Assembly (NCBI RefSeq): GCF_000385375.1
Contig: NZ_ARVV01000001.1
Coordinates: 744,001-808,000, forward strand
From: Methyloversatilis discipulorum
GTDB taxonomy: Bacteria > Pseudomonadota > Gammaproteobacteria > Burkholderiales > Rhodocyclaceae
Length of the DNA: 64,000 nucleotides
Direction: 5' to 3'
The translations under genes were made by a program, and so were the position numbers. The notes below the pieces were generated by a model that searched no databases, was not told the origin of the DNA, and was given only the letters and a program-made list of their open reading frames with translations. Below are positions 44,788-53,138 of this stretch, piece by piece; within the stretch, counting starts at the first letter, position 1; the number at the start of each line of letters is the position of its first letter.

Positions 44788-45151
44788 AGGCAGGTGCCCC
44801 GGGCGCCGCGCGTCGTCGGCAGCGACCCCGCGGGCGTGGGTCGCCGCCTCTCGAAGATCTCTCTGCTGCGACATTTGTAGCGCAGTTTTTCCGAGACAGC
44901 TGTCTCATCCGCCAGCCTCCGACTGTCTCAGGGACGGCCTCCTGAAAACGGCGGGTCGGCATCCCGTTCGCCGGATAGCGCCGCCTGTTCCCGATTTCCG
45001 CCGCAGGCGATCTGGCACCTCCTCAGTGGCACGAATGCTGCAGGCGTATGCCTGCGTGTGTCATCGGAACGCAGGAAGTTCCGCAGGCACCGGCCGATAA
45101 AAACCGGGCCGGTGACCGGGCATGCGCATCCACAACAACGGAGGAAGCCTG
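44788..45151 (+). promoter_or_regulatory. Long upstream region of the PQQ alcohol dehydrogenase operon
   Basis: 364 bp with no gene. It contains a long GC-rich 5' part, a GAGACAGCTGTCTC palindrome at 44893-44906 whose halves recur in GACTGTCTCAGGGAC nearby (possible activator sites), and the sigma-54 promoter at 45027. The long spacing upstream of the promoter is usual for enhancer binding. Confidence 0.65.
45027..45042 (+). promoter_or_regulatory. Sigma-54 promoter of the alcohol dehydrogenase operon
   Basis: TGGCACGAATGCTGCA: a perfect -24 TGGCACG, exactly ten bases from GG to GC, and a -12 CTGCA. It is 110 bp before the dehydrogenase ATG. PQQ alcohol dehydrogenase genes of other bacteria are often controlled by two-component systems; a sigma-54 activator is implied here. 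Confidence 0.85.
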
Positions 45152-46915
45152 ATGAACAAGCACAACGGCCGCGCACGGCGGCCCGGCGCATTGAATTCGG
45201 TTGCAGGGAGTCTGCTGGCAGCGCTGCTGCTCGCCCCGATGGTCGTCCACGCCGAGGATCCGGAACCCCCGCTCGGCATCAACGTGCTCGAAGCCACTTT
45301 CAAGTGGCGTCCGAACTACGTCAGCGACGACATGCTCATCCACGCCGACAAGGACGCCAACAACTGGCTGCACTACGGCAAGGACTACCAGGGCACGCGC
45401 TTCTCGCAGCTGCGTCAGGTGAACCAGGACAACGTGAAGAAGCTGGTGCCGAAGTGGAATCTGTCCTTCGGCGTCAATGATGCGCAGGATAGCCAGACCA
45501 CCGTGGTGAACGGTCGCATCTACGTGACCGCCAGCCAGAACAAGGTGTTCTCGATCGACGGCCTGACCGGCCGCATGATCTGGAAATACGAGCGCTCGCT
45601 GCCGGGCGACCTCGGCCCGCGCCTGTGCTGCGAGGCGGTGAACCGCGGCGTGGCCGTGTACAAGGACATGGTCTACATGGCGACGCTGGACACCCACGTC
45701 GTCGCGCTGAACAACACGACCGGCAAGGTGGTGTGGGAGAAGAAGCTCGGCGACTACACGACCGGCGAGATCTACACCTCGATGCCGCTGGTGGCCGACG
45801 GCAAGATCGTGGTCGGCAACTCGGGCGGCGACGTCGGCGGCAATGTCGGCAAGATCACCGCGCTCGACCCGGACACCGGCGAAATCGTCTGGCAGACGCT
45901 GACCCGTCCGGTCGACGCCAACGACCCGAACGCGAAGACCTGGGCCAACGACTCGTGGCGCACCGGCGGCTCGTCCGCCTGGCTGACCGGCAACTACGAA
46001 GCGAAGACCAACACCATCTACTGGGGCGTCGGCAACCCGACGCCGGACTTCGATCCGAGCGTGCGCAAGGGCGACAACCTGTACAGCAACTCGACGCTGA
46101 TCATGGATGCGCGTACCGGCAAGATCAAGAACCACTTCCAGTACACGCCGAACGACGCCTGGGACTACGACGGCAACAACGAAACCATCCTGGTGGACGA
46201 CGAGAAGGGCCGCAAGGTGTGGCTGCACGGCGACCGCAACGGTCACCTGTACTCGATCGACCGTACGACCGGCAAGTGCAACTGGGTGGTGCCGATCGCA
46301 CGCGTGAACTGGGTCAAGAGCTGGGGCGACAACTGCCGGCCCATCGTGAACCCGGACAAGGTGCCGGGCTACGACAAGGTGGTGAAGGACATCGCGCCTA
46401 TTCTCGACGGTGGCAAGGAATGGCACCCGGCAGCGTACAGCCCGCAGACCAAGCTGCTCTACGTGCCCTACATCGACAGCTCGATGGACATCCAGGCCAA
46501 GAAGATGGAATGGAAGAAGGGGGAGTGGTTCCTATCGTCCAAGGTGCTGAAGGCCAATCCCTATACCGGTGGCATCAAGGCCTTCAACGCCACCACCGGC
46601 GAGCTGGTGTGGCAGCGTCCGCAGAGCACGCCGGCCACCAGCGGCATGCTGGCGACCGCAGGTGGCGTGGTGTTTGCAGGCGACGCCGAGGGCTGGTTCC
46701 ACGCGATGCGCGACGACACTGGCGAGGCGCTGTGGCGTTTCAACGTCGGCACCGGCATCCACGGCAACCCGACCACCTTCACCGTCGACGGCAAGCAGTA
46801 CGTGGCCATCGTGTATGGCCCGGGTGGCGGCAGCCTGTGGCCGCTGGTGTATGACGAGCTGTTCAAGCACCAGAACCGCGGCGGCGGCATGATGATCTTC
46901 GGCCTCGCCGAGTGA
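45152..46915 (+). CDS. PQQ-dependent alcohol dehydrogenase, lanthanide-type signature
   Basis: 587-residue periplasmic quinoprotein. Signal peptide to about residue 34 (MVVHAED). The vicinal disulfide Cys159-Cys160 (RLCCEAVN) packs on PQQ. Catalytic Asp338 is followed two residues on by Asp340 (AWDYDGNNE), the extra acidic ligand that marks XoxF/ExaF/PedH-type lanthanide enzymes and is missing from Ca-type MxaF. Tryptophan-docking propeller repeats (e.g. DAETGEIVW-like DTGEIVWQ) are present. Substrate could be methanol or ethanol; the Mdh2-like and ExaF-like groups are the main options. GGAGGAAGCC precedes the ATG; an earlier in-frame ATG (45122) lacks one. Confidence 0.9.
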   Translation: MNKHNGRARRPGALNSVAGSLLAALLLAPMVVHAEDPEPPLGINVLEATFKWRPNYVSDDMLIHADKDANNWLHYGKDYQGTRFSQLRQVNQDNVKKLVPKWNLSFGVNDAQDSQTTVVNGRIYVTASQNKVFSIDGLTGRMIWKYERSLPGDLGPRLCCEAVNRGVAVYKDMVYMATLDTHVVALNNTTGKVVWEKKLGDYTTGEIYTSMPLVADGKIVVGNSGGDVGGNVGKITALDPDTGEIVWQTLTRPVDANDPNAKTWANDSWRTGGSSAWLTGNYEAKTNTIYWGVGNPTPDFDPSVRKGDNLYSNSTLIMDARTGKIKNHFQYTPNDAWDYDGNNETILVDDEKGRKVWLHGDRNGHLYSIDRTTGKCNWVVPIARVNWVKSWGDNCRPIVNPDKVPGYDKVVKDIAPILDGGKEWHPAAYSPQTKLLYVPYIDSSMDIQAKKMEWKKGEWFLSSKVLKANPYTGGIKAFNATTGELVWQRPQSTPATSGMLATAGGVVFAGDAEGWFHAMRDDTGEALWRFNVGTGIHGNPTTFTVDGKQYVAIVYGPGGGSLWPLVYDELFKHQNRGGGMMIFGLAE

Positions 46916-46922
46916 TGGAGCA

Positions 46923-46944
46923 GGGGCGCCCGCAAGGGCGCCCC
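46923..46944 (+). other. Strong hairpin between dehydrogenase and binding-protein genes
   Basis: GGGGCGCCC-GCAA-GGGCGCCCC: perfect 9-bp stem with a GNRA tetraloop, no following T run, 8 bases before the next ATG. It probably protects or limits the transcript rather than fully ending it, and could keep dehydrogenase mRNA more abundant than the downstream genes. Confidence 0.75.
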
Positions 46945-46952
46945 GTCATGCC

Positions 46953-47711
46953 ATGACGAAGTCCCCCGCATTCCGCACCGCTGCCTGCGCGCTGGCTCTG
47001 GCGCTGTCTTCCATCGTATCGGCCGCGCCGCTCACCGCCTGTGTGGTCGACGGCAACGAACCGTTCTCCTCCAGCTCGGGCGGTGCCCGCGGCCTCGACG
47101 TCGAGGTCGTGCAGGCGCTGGCGACGAAGCTCGGTCGCGAACCGAAACTGAACTGGATCGTCGTGCCTTCGCGCGGTGGCATGGGACGCGCGCTGAAGCA
47201 GTCGATTCAGGCGGGCGCCTGCGACCTGTTCGTCGGACTGCCGGAAACCGAGGGCGGCGGCGAGGACCTGACCGAACGTGGTCTGGTCGCCTCCACGCCC
47301 TATGTGTCGGTCGGCTACGTGCTGGTCGCGCCGGCGGCAGGCAAGGTGAAGTCGCTGTCCGATCTGGGCAAGGCCAGGGTCGGCGCCGTCACCGCGACGC
47401 CAGCCGACCTGCACCTGCTGGCCGGTGGCTACAACCGAACGCCCTACGGCAATCACCGGCAACTGATGGAGGCGCTGGCGCGCGGCGACATCGCGGCGGC
47501 GCTGGTGTGGGCCGGCCGCCTGGCCGAGACCCCGCCGCCGGACGGCATCGCGATACGCCAGGTGCTGACCGAGCCGTCGCTGACCACCCGTTTCGTCATC
47601 GCCAGCCGGCGCGCCGATGCGGCGCTTGGTGGCGCGGTGAACGACGCGCTGGCGGCGCTCAAGGCCGACGGCACGCTGGACGCCATCGCGCGCCGGGCCG
47701 GTTTCCCCTGA
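46953..47711 (+). CDS. XoxJ-like periplasmic binding protein associated with quinoprotein dehydrogenase
   Basis: 252 residues with a signal peptide (SSIVSAAPLTACVVDG) and a solute-binding fold (type II). Such proteins (XoxJ/MxaJ or PedC/ExaX-like) accompany PQQ dehydrogenases and are needed for activity, perhaps for apo-enzyme maturation. Begins at an ATG 9 bases after the GC hairpin; a ribosome site is poor, so the hairpin may affect its translation. Exact ligand unknown. Confidence 0.82.
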   Translation: MTKSPAFRTAACALALALSSIVSAAPLTACVVDGNEPFSSSSGGARGLDVEVVQALATKLGREPKLNWIVVPSRGGMGRALKQSIQAGACDLFVGLPETEGGGEDLTERGLVASTPYVSVGYVLVAPAAGKVKSLSDLGKARVGAVTATPADLHLLAGGYNRTPYGNHRQLMEALARGDIAAALVWAGRLAETPPPDGIAIRQVLTEPSLTTRFVIASRRADAALGGAVNDALAALKADGTLDAIARRAGFP

Positions 47712-47717
47712 TCCACC

Positions 47718-47743
47718 GGCGCTGGCGGCTCGCCGCCGGCGCC
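47718..47743 (+). other. GC-rich hairpin between the binding-protein and cytochrome genes
   Basis: GGCGCTGGCGG-CTCG-CCGCCGGCGCC, an 11-bp stem with one T:G wobble and a tetraloop, no T run. The second of a series of junction hairpins in the operon. Confidence 0.68.
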
Positions 47744-47766
47744 ACCGCATTCGAATGGAGTTGCAG

Positions 47767-48174
47767 ATGTTTCGTGTCACCGCAGCGAGCCTGCTGCTCG
47801 CCGGCCTGATCGCCGGTGCGCAGGCCGACGACGCCATCCCGGCCACCAATCCGCTGGCCAACGATCCGGACGCTGCGAAAGCGGGCGAAGAGCTGTTCGG
47901 CCGCAACTGCCAGCAGTGTCACAACTCGCGCGGCAAGGGCGGCAAGGGCCCGCAGCTGGTCAAGGGCGCCTGGGGACCGGGCGGTGCCAATACCGACGGC
48001 TACATGTACGGAATCATCGCCAACGGCCGCCCGAACACGCAGATGGGCGGCTTCGGCCCGGCGCTGACGCAGCAGGAGATCTGGCAGATCGTCGCCTTCC
48101 TGCGCGAGGAGGCCAAGCGCGTCAAGGCGGCCGAAAAGGCCAAGGCCGGCGCCGAGGACGACCTCTGGTTCTGA
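47767..48174 (+). CDS. Cytochrome c (first tandem copy)
   Basis: 135 residues: signal peptide to about residue 20 (AGLIAGAQADD), one heme-attachment motif CQQCH (48-52) and probable Met93 axial ligand (NTQMGGFGPAL). Class I cytochrome, likely electron acceptor of the neighbouring PQQ dehydrogenase. Start was set at 47767 because GGAG lies 7 bases upstream; an ATG at 47755 is also in frame. It shares a nearly identical core with the next gene. Confidence 0.88.
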   Translation: MFRVTAASLLLAGLIAGAQADDAIPATNPLANDPDAAKAGEELFGRNCQQCHNSRGKGGKGPQLVKGAWGPGGANTDGYMYGIIANGRPNTQMGGFGPALTQQEIWQIVAFLREEAKRVKAAEKAKAGAEDDLWF

Positions 48175-48180
48175 TCCACC

Positions 48181-48207
48181 GTCCGGCTGCGCCTGTCGCG
48201 GCCGGAC
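48181..48207 (+). other. Hairpin between the two cytochrome genes
   Basis: GTCCGGC, 13-base loop region with further GCG pairing, then GCCGGAC. A third junction hairpin in the operon, 16 bases before the ribosome site of the next gene. Confidence 0.62.
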
Positions 48208-48235
48208 CTGTCGCATTTCCGATGGAGCACATTTG

Positions 48236-48664
48236 ATGACTTACCCCCTGACACGCGCGGCCGCGCGATACGCCATCGCGCTCACGCTGACGCTCGGCGT
48301 CACCCAGGTGTCGGCCTTCGGTCCCGGTGGCCCCGGCGGCGGCAGTGCGCCGGCGGCCAGCGATGCCAGCGCCGGCGAGGAGCTGTTCGGCCGCAACTGC
48401 CAGCAATGCCACAACTCGCGCGGCAAGGGCGGCAAGGGCCCGCAACTGGTCAAGGGCGCCTGGGGCCCGGGCGGCGCGAATTCCGACGACTACATGTTCA
48501 AGATCATTTCCGAAGGGCGGCCGAACACCCAGATGGGCGGTTTCGGCCCCGCTCTGAAGCCGGAAGAGATCCGCCAGATCATCGCCTTCCTGCGCGAAGA
48601 GGCGAAGCGCGTGCAGGTCGCCGACAAGAAGGCCGCCGCGGCCGACGACGAAAACTGGTTCTGA
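48236..48664 (+). CDS. Cytochrome c (second tandem copy)
   Basis: 142 residues: signal peptide ending near VSAFGPG, a Gly/Pro/Ala linker absent from copy 1, then heme motif CQQCH at 55-59 and Met100. The core from EELFGRNCQQCHNSRGKGG onward matches the first copy residue for residue for about 35 residues, while the signal peptides and C-terminal helices have diverged, so this is a recent local duplication or a gene conversion. Both could act in series or alternate as dehydrogenase acceptors. Confidence 0.87.
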   Translation: MTYPLTRAAARYAIALTLTLGVTQVSAFGPGGPGGGSAPAASDASAGEELFGRNCQQCHNSRGKGGKGPQLVKGAWGPGGANSDDYMFKIISEGRPNTQMGGFGPALKPEEIRQIIAFLREEAKRVQVADKKAAAADDENWF

Positions 48665-48695
48665 GCCTGTCACACCACAACAAGGAGAACACGAC

Positions 48696-49166
48696 ATGAA
48701 AACACGCATCACCGCAGCGCTTGCCTTCGCCCTCGTGGCCGGCGGCGCTCACGCGCAGACCGCACAGCCGGTGCTCGACCTGGCCACCGCCAAGGCGATC
48801 GCCGAGGGCTGCGAGAAGTACGCTGCCGGCAAGGGCTGGCGCATGATCACCGCGGTGCATGACACCGCCGGCAACCCGAAGTACTTCAGCCGGATGGACG
48901 GCAGCATCCTGATCAGCGTGCAGGTTGCTCAGCTGAAGGCAGACACCTCGGCCAGCCTGCCGGTGTCCACCCGCCAGTTCCGCGAACTGGCCAAGGGCAT
49001 TCCGGGCGCGGAAGTGCTGCCGCGCACCACCTCCATCATCGGCGGCCTGCCCATCATGACCTCGAAGGGTGTGCACATCGGTGGCGTCGGCGTCAGCGGT
49101 GGCAGCGAGGAAGAGGACGAGGAGTGCGCGAAGAAGGGTCTGGAGGCGGCGAAGAACCTGCTCTGA
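48696..49166 (+). CDS. Exported HbpS/GlcG-family heme-binding-like protein
   Basis: 156 residues. Signal peptide (LAFALVAGGAHAQ), then a GlcG/HbpS domain: MITAVHDTAGNPKYFSRMDG and the C-terminal glycine-rich GGVGVSGGSEEEDEECA. The family binds heme or degradation products and is often found with PQQ dehydrogenases and cytochromes, here following two cytochrome genes in the same direction. GGAG ribosome site 10 bases upstream. Its exact job is unproven. Confidence 0.83.
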   Translation: MKTRITAALAFALVAGGAHAQTAQPVLDLATAKAIAEGCEKYAAGKGWRMITAVHDTAGNPKYFSRMDGSILISVQVAQLKADTSASLPVSTRQFRELAKGIPGAEVLPRTTSIIGGLPIMTSKGVHIGGVGVSGGSEEEDEECAKKGLEAAKNLL

Positions 49167-49301
49167 ACATCCTGTCCGCTCGGCGCGAAATGTAAAATTT
49201 TTTTGCGCCGGCGGGCTGCGCCACCCTTCAGTTCCACGCGGATGAATCGTTAAACCCGTTTCGGGTAGCCGATCAACGCCTCACGCCGTGTCGGAACAAC
49301 A

Positions 49302-50021
49302 ATGAATACCAGAGCCGCCAGCCCCATCGAAGATGCCGTGAAGACCGGCGATGCTGCGACCACACTCCAGGACGTACTGTTCAAGGACATCGGCCTCAAG
49401 GTCGGCGACCGCATGGTGATCGAGCCGCCGGCCAAGCTCGGCGACCAGCCGGGCGTCGTCAAGCTGATCGGCTGGGTGAACGACCTGAGCGTGCTGGTGA
49501 CGATGCCCGACACGCGCCCCTGGGCCGGCCCTCCGATAGAAGGCGATACGATAGGCGTGCGCGCCTTTTCCGGCCGTCACGCCTACGGTTTCAGCACCGT
49601 CGTGGGCAAGCGCTCGGTGCGCCCCTTCGAGTACCTGCATCTCGAATTCCCGCGTCGCATTTCGATGCGGCAGATCCGCAACGCCGAGCGCATCGCCACG
49701 TCGATCAGCGCTCGCGTGATGGACGCCGACGAGCCGGTGCCCACCGTGGTCACGAACCTCAGTGCCACCGGCGCCGAAGTGCGCGTCTGGCAACCGGGCC
49801 GCGCGGTCGGCGACAAGGTGTCGCTGGAACTGATCCTCGACATCCACAAGGTGCGCACCCGTGTCGTCGTCAGCGGCCACATCCGCAACCGCCACGAAGT
49901 GCCCGACACCGGTGAACCTGCCTATGGCGTCGAGTTCGACGACATCAATGCGCAGACGTCGGTGTTCCTGAAGAGCTACGTCTACCAGAATCTGGTCGAA
50001 CAGCCGCACCGGCGCCTGTAG
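49302..50021 (+). CDS. YcgR-like PilZ protein (flagellar brake)
   Basis: 239 residues. N-terminal YcgR-type domain to about 115, then PilZ with RQIRNAERIAT (RxxxR loop) and NLSATGAEVR ([D/N]xSxxG), the c-di-GMP-binding residues. Probably slows flagellar motors or regulates surface behaviour on c-di-GMP. No partner genes are adjacent. Confidence 0.82.
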   Translation: MNTRAASPIEDAVKTGDAATTLQDVLFKDIGLKVGDRMVIEPPAKLGDQPGVVKLIGWVNDLSVLVTMPDTRPWAGPPIEGDTIGVRAFSGRHAYGFSTVVGKRSVRPFEYLHLEFPRRISMRQIRNAERIATSISARVMDADEPVPTVVTNLSATGAEVRVWQPGRAVGDKVSLELILDIHKVRTRVVVSGHIRNRHEVPDTGEPAYGVEFDDINAQTSVFLKSYVYQNLVEQPHRRL

Positions 50022-50045
50022 TCGCGGATCGGGCGCCCCTTCCCG

Positions 50046-50200
50046 TGGGGGCGACCTTGGCCGCAGCCGCCGCAGTCCGCCGGCTTCGATGCAGGCTGCT
50101 GTCGGGGTCAAGACCCCTCCCACAGAACTCCGGCCTGGGCTCAGGTCGCGGGTCGGACACGCATCTCCCGTGCGAGCGGCCCTGGCCGCGACAGGGCCCT
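50046..50200. repeat. Degenerate REP-like repeats
   Basis: The gap 50022-50282 carries imperfect copies of the same core: GTGGGGGCGACCTTGGCCGC (about 50046), an inverted CAAGACCCCTCCCACA (about 50108), and GTGCGAGCGGCCCTGGCCGC (about 50170). They have more differences than the copies at 43653-43917. Confidence 0.7.
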
Positions 50201-50282
50201 TGACCCGCGGCCCCGGCGAACCCTTGCAAGCGCCCGCGGTCAGCCCCATATCGACAGTTCGCACATACAGGGGCGCCCACGC

Positions 50283-50612
50283 ATGTACACCGACCCATCC
50301 TCACGGCGCCTGCACGGCCGTCAGATCCACATCCAGCCCAAGGGCTTCTTCGGCAAGCTGTTCGCGGTCATTGCCGCGGGCGGCCTGCTGGTGCTCGGGC
50401 TCATGTTCTCGGTGGTGATCGTCGCGGTGGCGGTGGTCGGCGGACTGCTGTTCTGGGGCGTCATGTGGTGGAAGACGCGCGAACTGCGCCGTCGCATGCG
50501 CGAGCAGATGGACAACCCGATGCAGACGCCCTTCGGCGATGTGCCGGCCAGCGGCGGCCGCGTCATCGAAGGCGAGGTCATCCGCAGCGAGCAGGATCCG
50601 GCCGGCCGCTGA
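50283..50612 (+). CDS. Small membrane protein of unknown function
   Basis: 109 residues. One long hydrophobic stretch at about 26-60 (FAVIAAGGLLVLGLMFSVVI, then AVVGGLLFWGVMW) that could form a helical hairpin, flanked by basic residues and a cytoplasmic C-terminus with a charged Arg-rich helix. No known family recognised. Not obviously linked to nnrS, which has its own promoter. Confidence 0.6.
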   Translation: MYTDPSSRRLHGRQIHIQPKGFFGKLFAVIAAGGLLVLGLMFSVVIVAVAVVGGLLFWGVMWWKTRELRRRMREQMDNPMQTPFGDVPASGGRVIEGEVIRSEQDPAGR

Positions 50613-50645
50613 TTCCGGTCTTTCGGTCGGACTCAGACGCCCGGC

Positions 50646-50659
50646 TTGTCCTGCGTCAA
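50646..50659 (+). promoter_or_regulatory. FNR/DNR-type box upstream of nnrS
   Basis: TTGTCCTGCGTCAA fits the FNR/DNR/NnrR half-site form TTGNN-N4-NNCAA. Its centre lies about 41 bases before the likely start, since a TATATG -10 element is at 50680-50685. This is the class II activator position, so anaerobic or NO control of nnrS is likely. Confidence 0.7.
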
Positions 50660-50716
50660 GTCTTAAGGTTCATCACGGATATATGTTTGCAGTCGTCAAC
50701 CTGACGGACCGCGAAC

Positions 50717-51952
50717 ATGGCCATCCTGCTTACCATCGACGAACCGGCGACCGGCCCGGCGCATACGCCGTCGGTGGATGCCTTCCTCGAAATGGGCTTT
50801 CGCCCGCTCTATCTGGCCGGCGCATCGTGGGCGCTGGTCGCCGTCGCGCTGTGGATATTCGCGCCGCAGCTGGCGGGCGGCACGCTGGGCGGCCTGGCTT
50901 GGCACGCGCATGAAATGCTGTGGGGCTTCGTCGCCACCATCGCGGTCGGTTTCCTGATGACCGCCGGCGGCGCCTGGACCGGCATCAATCCGATCGAAGG
51001 GCGCGCGCTGGCCGCGCTCTGCCTGCCGTGGATGGTGGCGCGCGCCGCCTTCCTGCTGCCGGGCGACAGCGCGTTCCTGATCGGTGCGCTGGCTGACGTC
51101 GCCTTCTTCGCGCTGGCCGCTGCGGCGCTCGGGCGCTCCGTGCTGCTGTCGCGCAATACCCGCAACTACGTCGTGCCCTTAATGCTGCTCGCGCTCGGCG
51201 CGACCGACGCCGCCTTCCTGATCGCCACGCGGGCCGGCGACTACGCGACGCTGATGCAGCACTTCAACGCCGGCCTGCTGGTGATGGCGCTGCTTACGCT
51301 GCTGGTCGCGCGGCGCGTCATTCCCTTTTTCGCCATGCGCGCAGTGCCCGGTCTGACCGTGCCCACCCATCTGAGAAGCGGCATGGCCCAGCTGATTGCC
51401 AGTGCGCTGGCGGTGTTCGGTCTGATTGCCGGCTGGCCGCTGGTGCAGGCGGCGGCGCTCGTGGCGGCCGGCGGCATTGCGCTCGTGCAGTGGGCGAGCT
51501 GGAAGCCGTGGCGCGTGCTGCACAAGCCGCTGCTGTGGATTCTTTACGTCGGCTACGTGGCGCTCGGCACCGGCCTGCTGCTGGCCGCGGCGCACGCCGC
51601 CGGCGCCGGCCTGCCGGCCGCGCTGCACGTGCATGTGATCGCGATGGGCGGCTTTTCAGTGCTCATCATCGGCATGATCACGCGTACCGCGCTCGGCCAC
51701 CTCGGCCGGCCGCTCGAAACAGACCGCAGCATGGTCGCCGCCTACGCGCTGGTGATCGCCGCTGTCGTGCTGAGGCTGGCCGCACTGCACCCGTCGGCCG
51801 CGTCGGTGCATCTGCTGCACCTGGCCGCGACCGCGTGGGCGCTCGCATTCGCGCTCTATCTGTGGCGCTTCTTCCCGATGATGATCCGCCCGCGGCCGGA
51901 CCGCGCCGGGCCTGCGGTGCAGGCGGTTTCCATCACCCCGCGCCGGAGCTGA
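50717..51952 (+). CDS. nnrS: NnrS family protein
   Basis: 411-residue heme-copper-type membrane protein with about 12 hydrophobic helices. GFLMTAGGAWTGINP, HAHEMLWGFVATIAVGF and NAGLLVMALLTLLVARRVIP are family markers; the histidines in HAHEMLWG and HVHVIAMGG probably bind heme and copper. NnrS protects against nitrosative stress in denitrifiers. An nsrR-like repressor gene follows, and an FNR box precedes. Confidence 0.92.
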   Translation: MAILLTIDEPATGPAHTPSVDAFLEMGFRPLYLAGASWALVAVALWIFAPQLAGGTLGGLAWHAHEMLWGFVATIAVGFLMTAGGAWTGINPIEGRALAALCLPWMVARAAFLLPGDSAFLIGALADVAFFALAAAALGRSVLLSRNTRNYVVPLMLLALGATDAAFLIATRAGDYATLMQHFNAGLLVMALLTLLVARRVIPFFAMRAVPGLTVPTHLRSGMAQLIASALAVFGLIAGWPLVQAAALVAAGGIALVQWASWKPWRVLHKPLLWILYVGYVALGTGLLLAAAHAAGAGLPAALHVHVIAMGGFSVLIIGMITRTALGHLGRPLETDRSMVAAYALVIAAVVLRLAALHPSAASVHLLHLAATAWALAFALYLWRFFPMMIRPRPDRAGPAVQAVSITPRRS

Positions 51953-51954
51953 AC

Positions 51955-52395
51955 ATGCGTCTGACGACGATGACCGACTACGCGCTGCGCCTGCTGATGC
52001 ACGTGGGGCAGCACCCGGAGCGGCTGTGCACCATTGCCGAGGTGGCGCAGGCCTACGGCATTTCGGAGGCCCACCTGATGAAGGTGACGCACCAGCTCGC
52101 GCTTGCCGGCTGGCTCGACACGGTACGCGGCAAGGGCGGCGGCATGCGGCTGGCACAGCCGCCGGCCGACATCCGCCTCGGTGCGGTCGTACGCAGCGTC
52201 GAGCCGGATTTCCGCCTGGTCGAGTGTCTGACCGACACACCGCGTACCGGCTGCACGCTGGAAGGACGCTGCCGGCTCACCGCCATCGTCGATGGCGCAC
52301 TGCAGGCCTTCCTTGCACATCTCGACGGTCATACGCTGGCCGATCTGCTCGCGCAGTCACCCGGTTCCGTCGCGCCGCTCAGGAGAGTTTCATGA
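51955..52395 (+). CDS. nsrR: Rrf2-family NO-sensing repressor NsrR
   Basis: 146 residues. Winged helix at the N-terminus (MTDYALRLLMHVGQHPERLC, YGISEAHLMKVTHQL) and the iron-sulfur cysteines Cys91, Cys100 and Cys106, spaced as in NsrR. The cluster senses NO and releases the promoter of detoxification genes. ATG chosen at 51955, just after nnrS; stop overlaps the next gene (ATGA). Confidence 0.9.
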   Translation: MRLTTMTDYALRLLMHVGQHPERLCTIAEVAQAYGISEAHLMKVTHQLALAGWLDTVRGKGGGMRLAQPPADIRLGAVVRSVEPDFRLVECLTDTPRTGCTLEGRCRLTAIVDGALQAFLAHLDGHTLADLLAQSPGSVAPLRRVS

Positions 52396-52703
52396 CCGCG
52401 AACATGCCCACCATCGATGCATTGCGCGCCGCGCTGCACACGGTGCCCGACCCGGAACTGGCAGAAAGCATCGTCGACCTCGGACTGCTCAAGCACATCG
52501 ACATCGGCGAGGGGCGTGTGGACGTCGTGCTCATTCCAACCAGCGCCACCTGCCCGATGGGCGAGGTGCTGATCGAGGACGCGACGGCCGCGCTGCGCGC
52601 CGCCTGCCCGCCGGGCTGGGCGGTGCACGTCGAGTTCGACTGGGACACCGAATGGCATCCGGGCCGCATGAGTCCGGCATTGCAGCTACGCTTCGGCTGG
52701 TAA
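52392..52703 (+). CDS. MIP18/DUF59-type Fe-S assembly factor
   Basis: 103 residues, single DUF59 (MIP18) domain: ALHTVPDPELAESIVDLGLL and TSATCPMGEVLIEDA (with a reactive Cys). Similar to SufT/PaaD-like proteins that help iron-sulfur maturation. Encoded in an ATGA overlap with nsrR, it may repair the cluster of NsrR or of respiratory proteins during NO stress. Confidence 0.85.
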   Translation: MTANMPTIDALRAALHTVPDPELAESIVDLGLLKHIDIGEGRVDVVLIPTSATCPMGEVLIEDATAALRAACPPGWAVHVEFDWDTEWHPGRMSPALQLRFGW

Positions 52704-52733
52704 CAGAAACCCCACATCCACGGAGCCTTCCGC

Positions 52734-53138
52734 ATGCAGATTTCCACCTTCGACGACCTGCTCGCCGCCGCACGCCAGCAACCGGAACCGCAGCGCCTGC
52801 TGCTGGTGTTTGCCCGCGCCGAACTGCCCGAGGGCGCCAGCGCCGCCGAGCGCGCGCGCTTCGAGGCGGGCCAGGGCGGCGCGCTGGTGCCTCAGGTCTG
52901 CGTCGACAAGTCGCCGCACGAGATGCCGGACTTCGCGGCGCTGATCGAGGAGTCGCAGTTGTTTGCGCCGGACTGGGCCATCGCCTTCGTCGCCGCGCTG
53001 TCGGGGCGCGACGGCCAGCCGCCGGCGGCGGCCGACGTCGACCGCGCGCTCGACCGCATGGTCGAGTCGGTCAAGGCCGGCCGGCTGGACGGACTGATGC
53101 CGATCGACCGCCACGGTCGCGCGGTGCGGCTGGGATGA
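52734..53138 (+). CDS. Conserved hypothetical protein
   Basis: 134 residues of a small family that occurs beside NnrS genes in betaproteobacteria (in some genomes misnamed ribonucleotide reductase subunit alpha). No membrane span or signal peptide. It contains FARAELPEGA and CVDKSPHEMPDF, with a single Cys that might be regulatory. Its ATG follows GGAGCCTTCCGC; its stop overlaps the next start (ATGA). Confidence 0.62.
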   Translation: MQISTFDDLLAAARQQPEPQRLLLVFARAELPEGASAAERARFEAGQGGALVPQVCVDKSPHEMPDFAALIEESQLFAPDWAIAFVAALSGRDGQPPAAADVDRALDRMVESVKAGRLDGLMPIDRHGRAVRLG

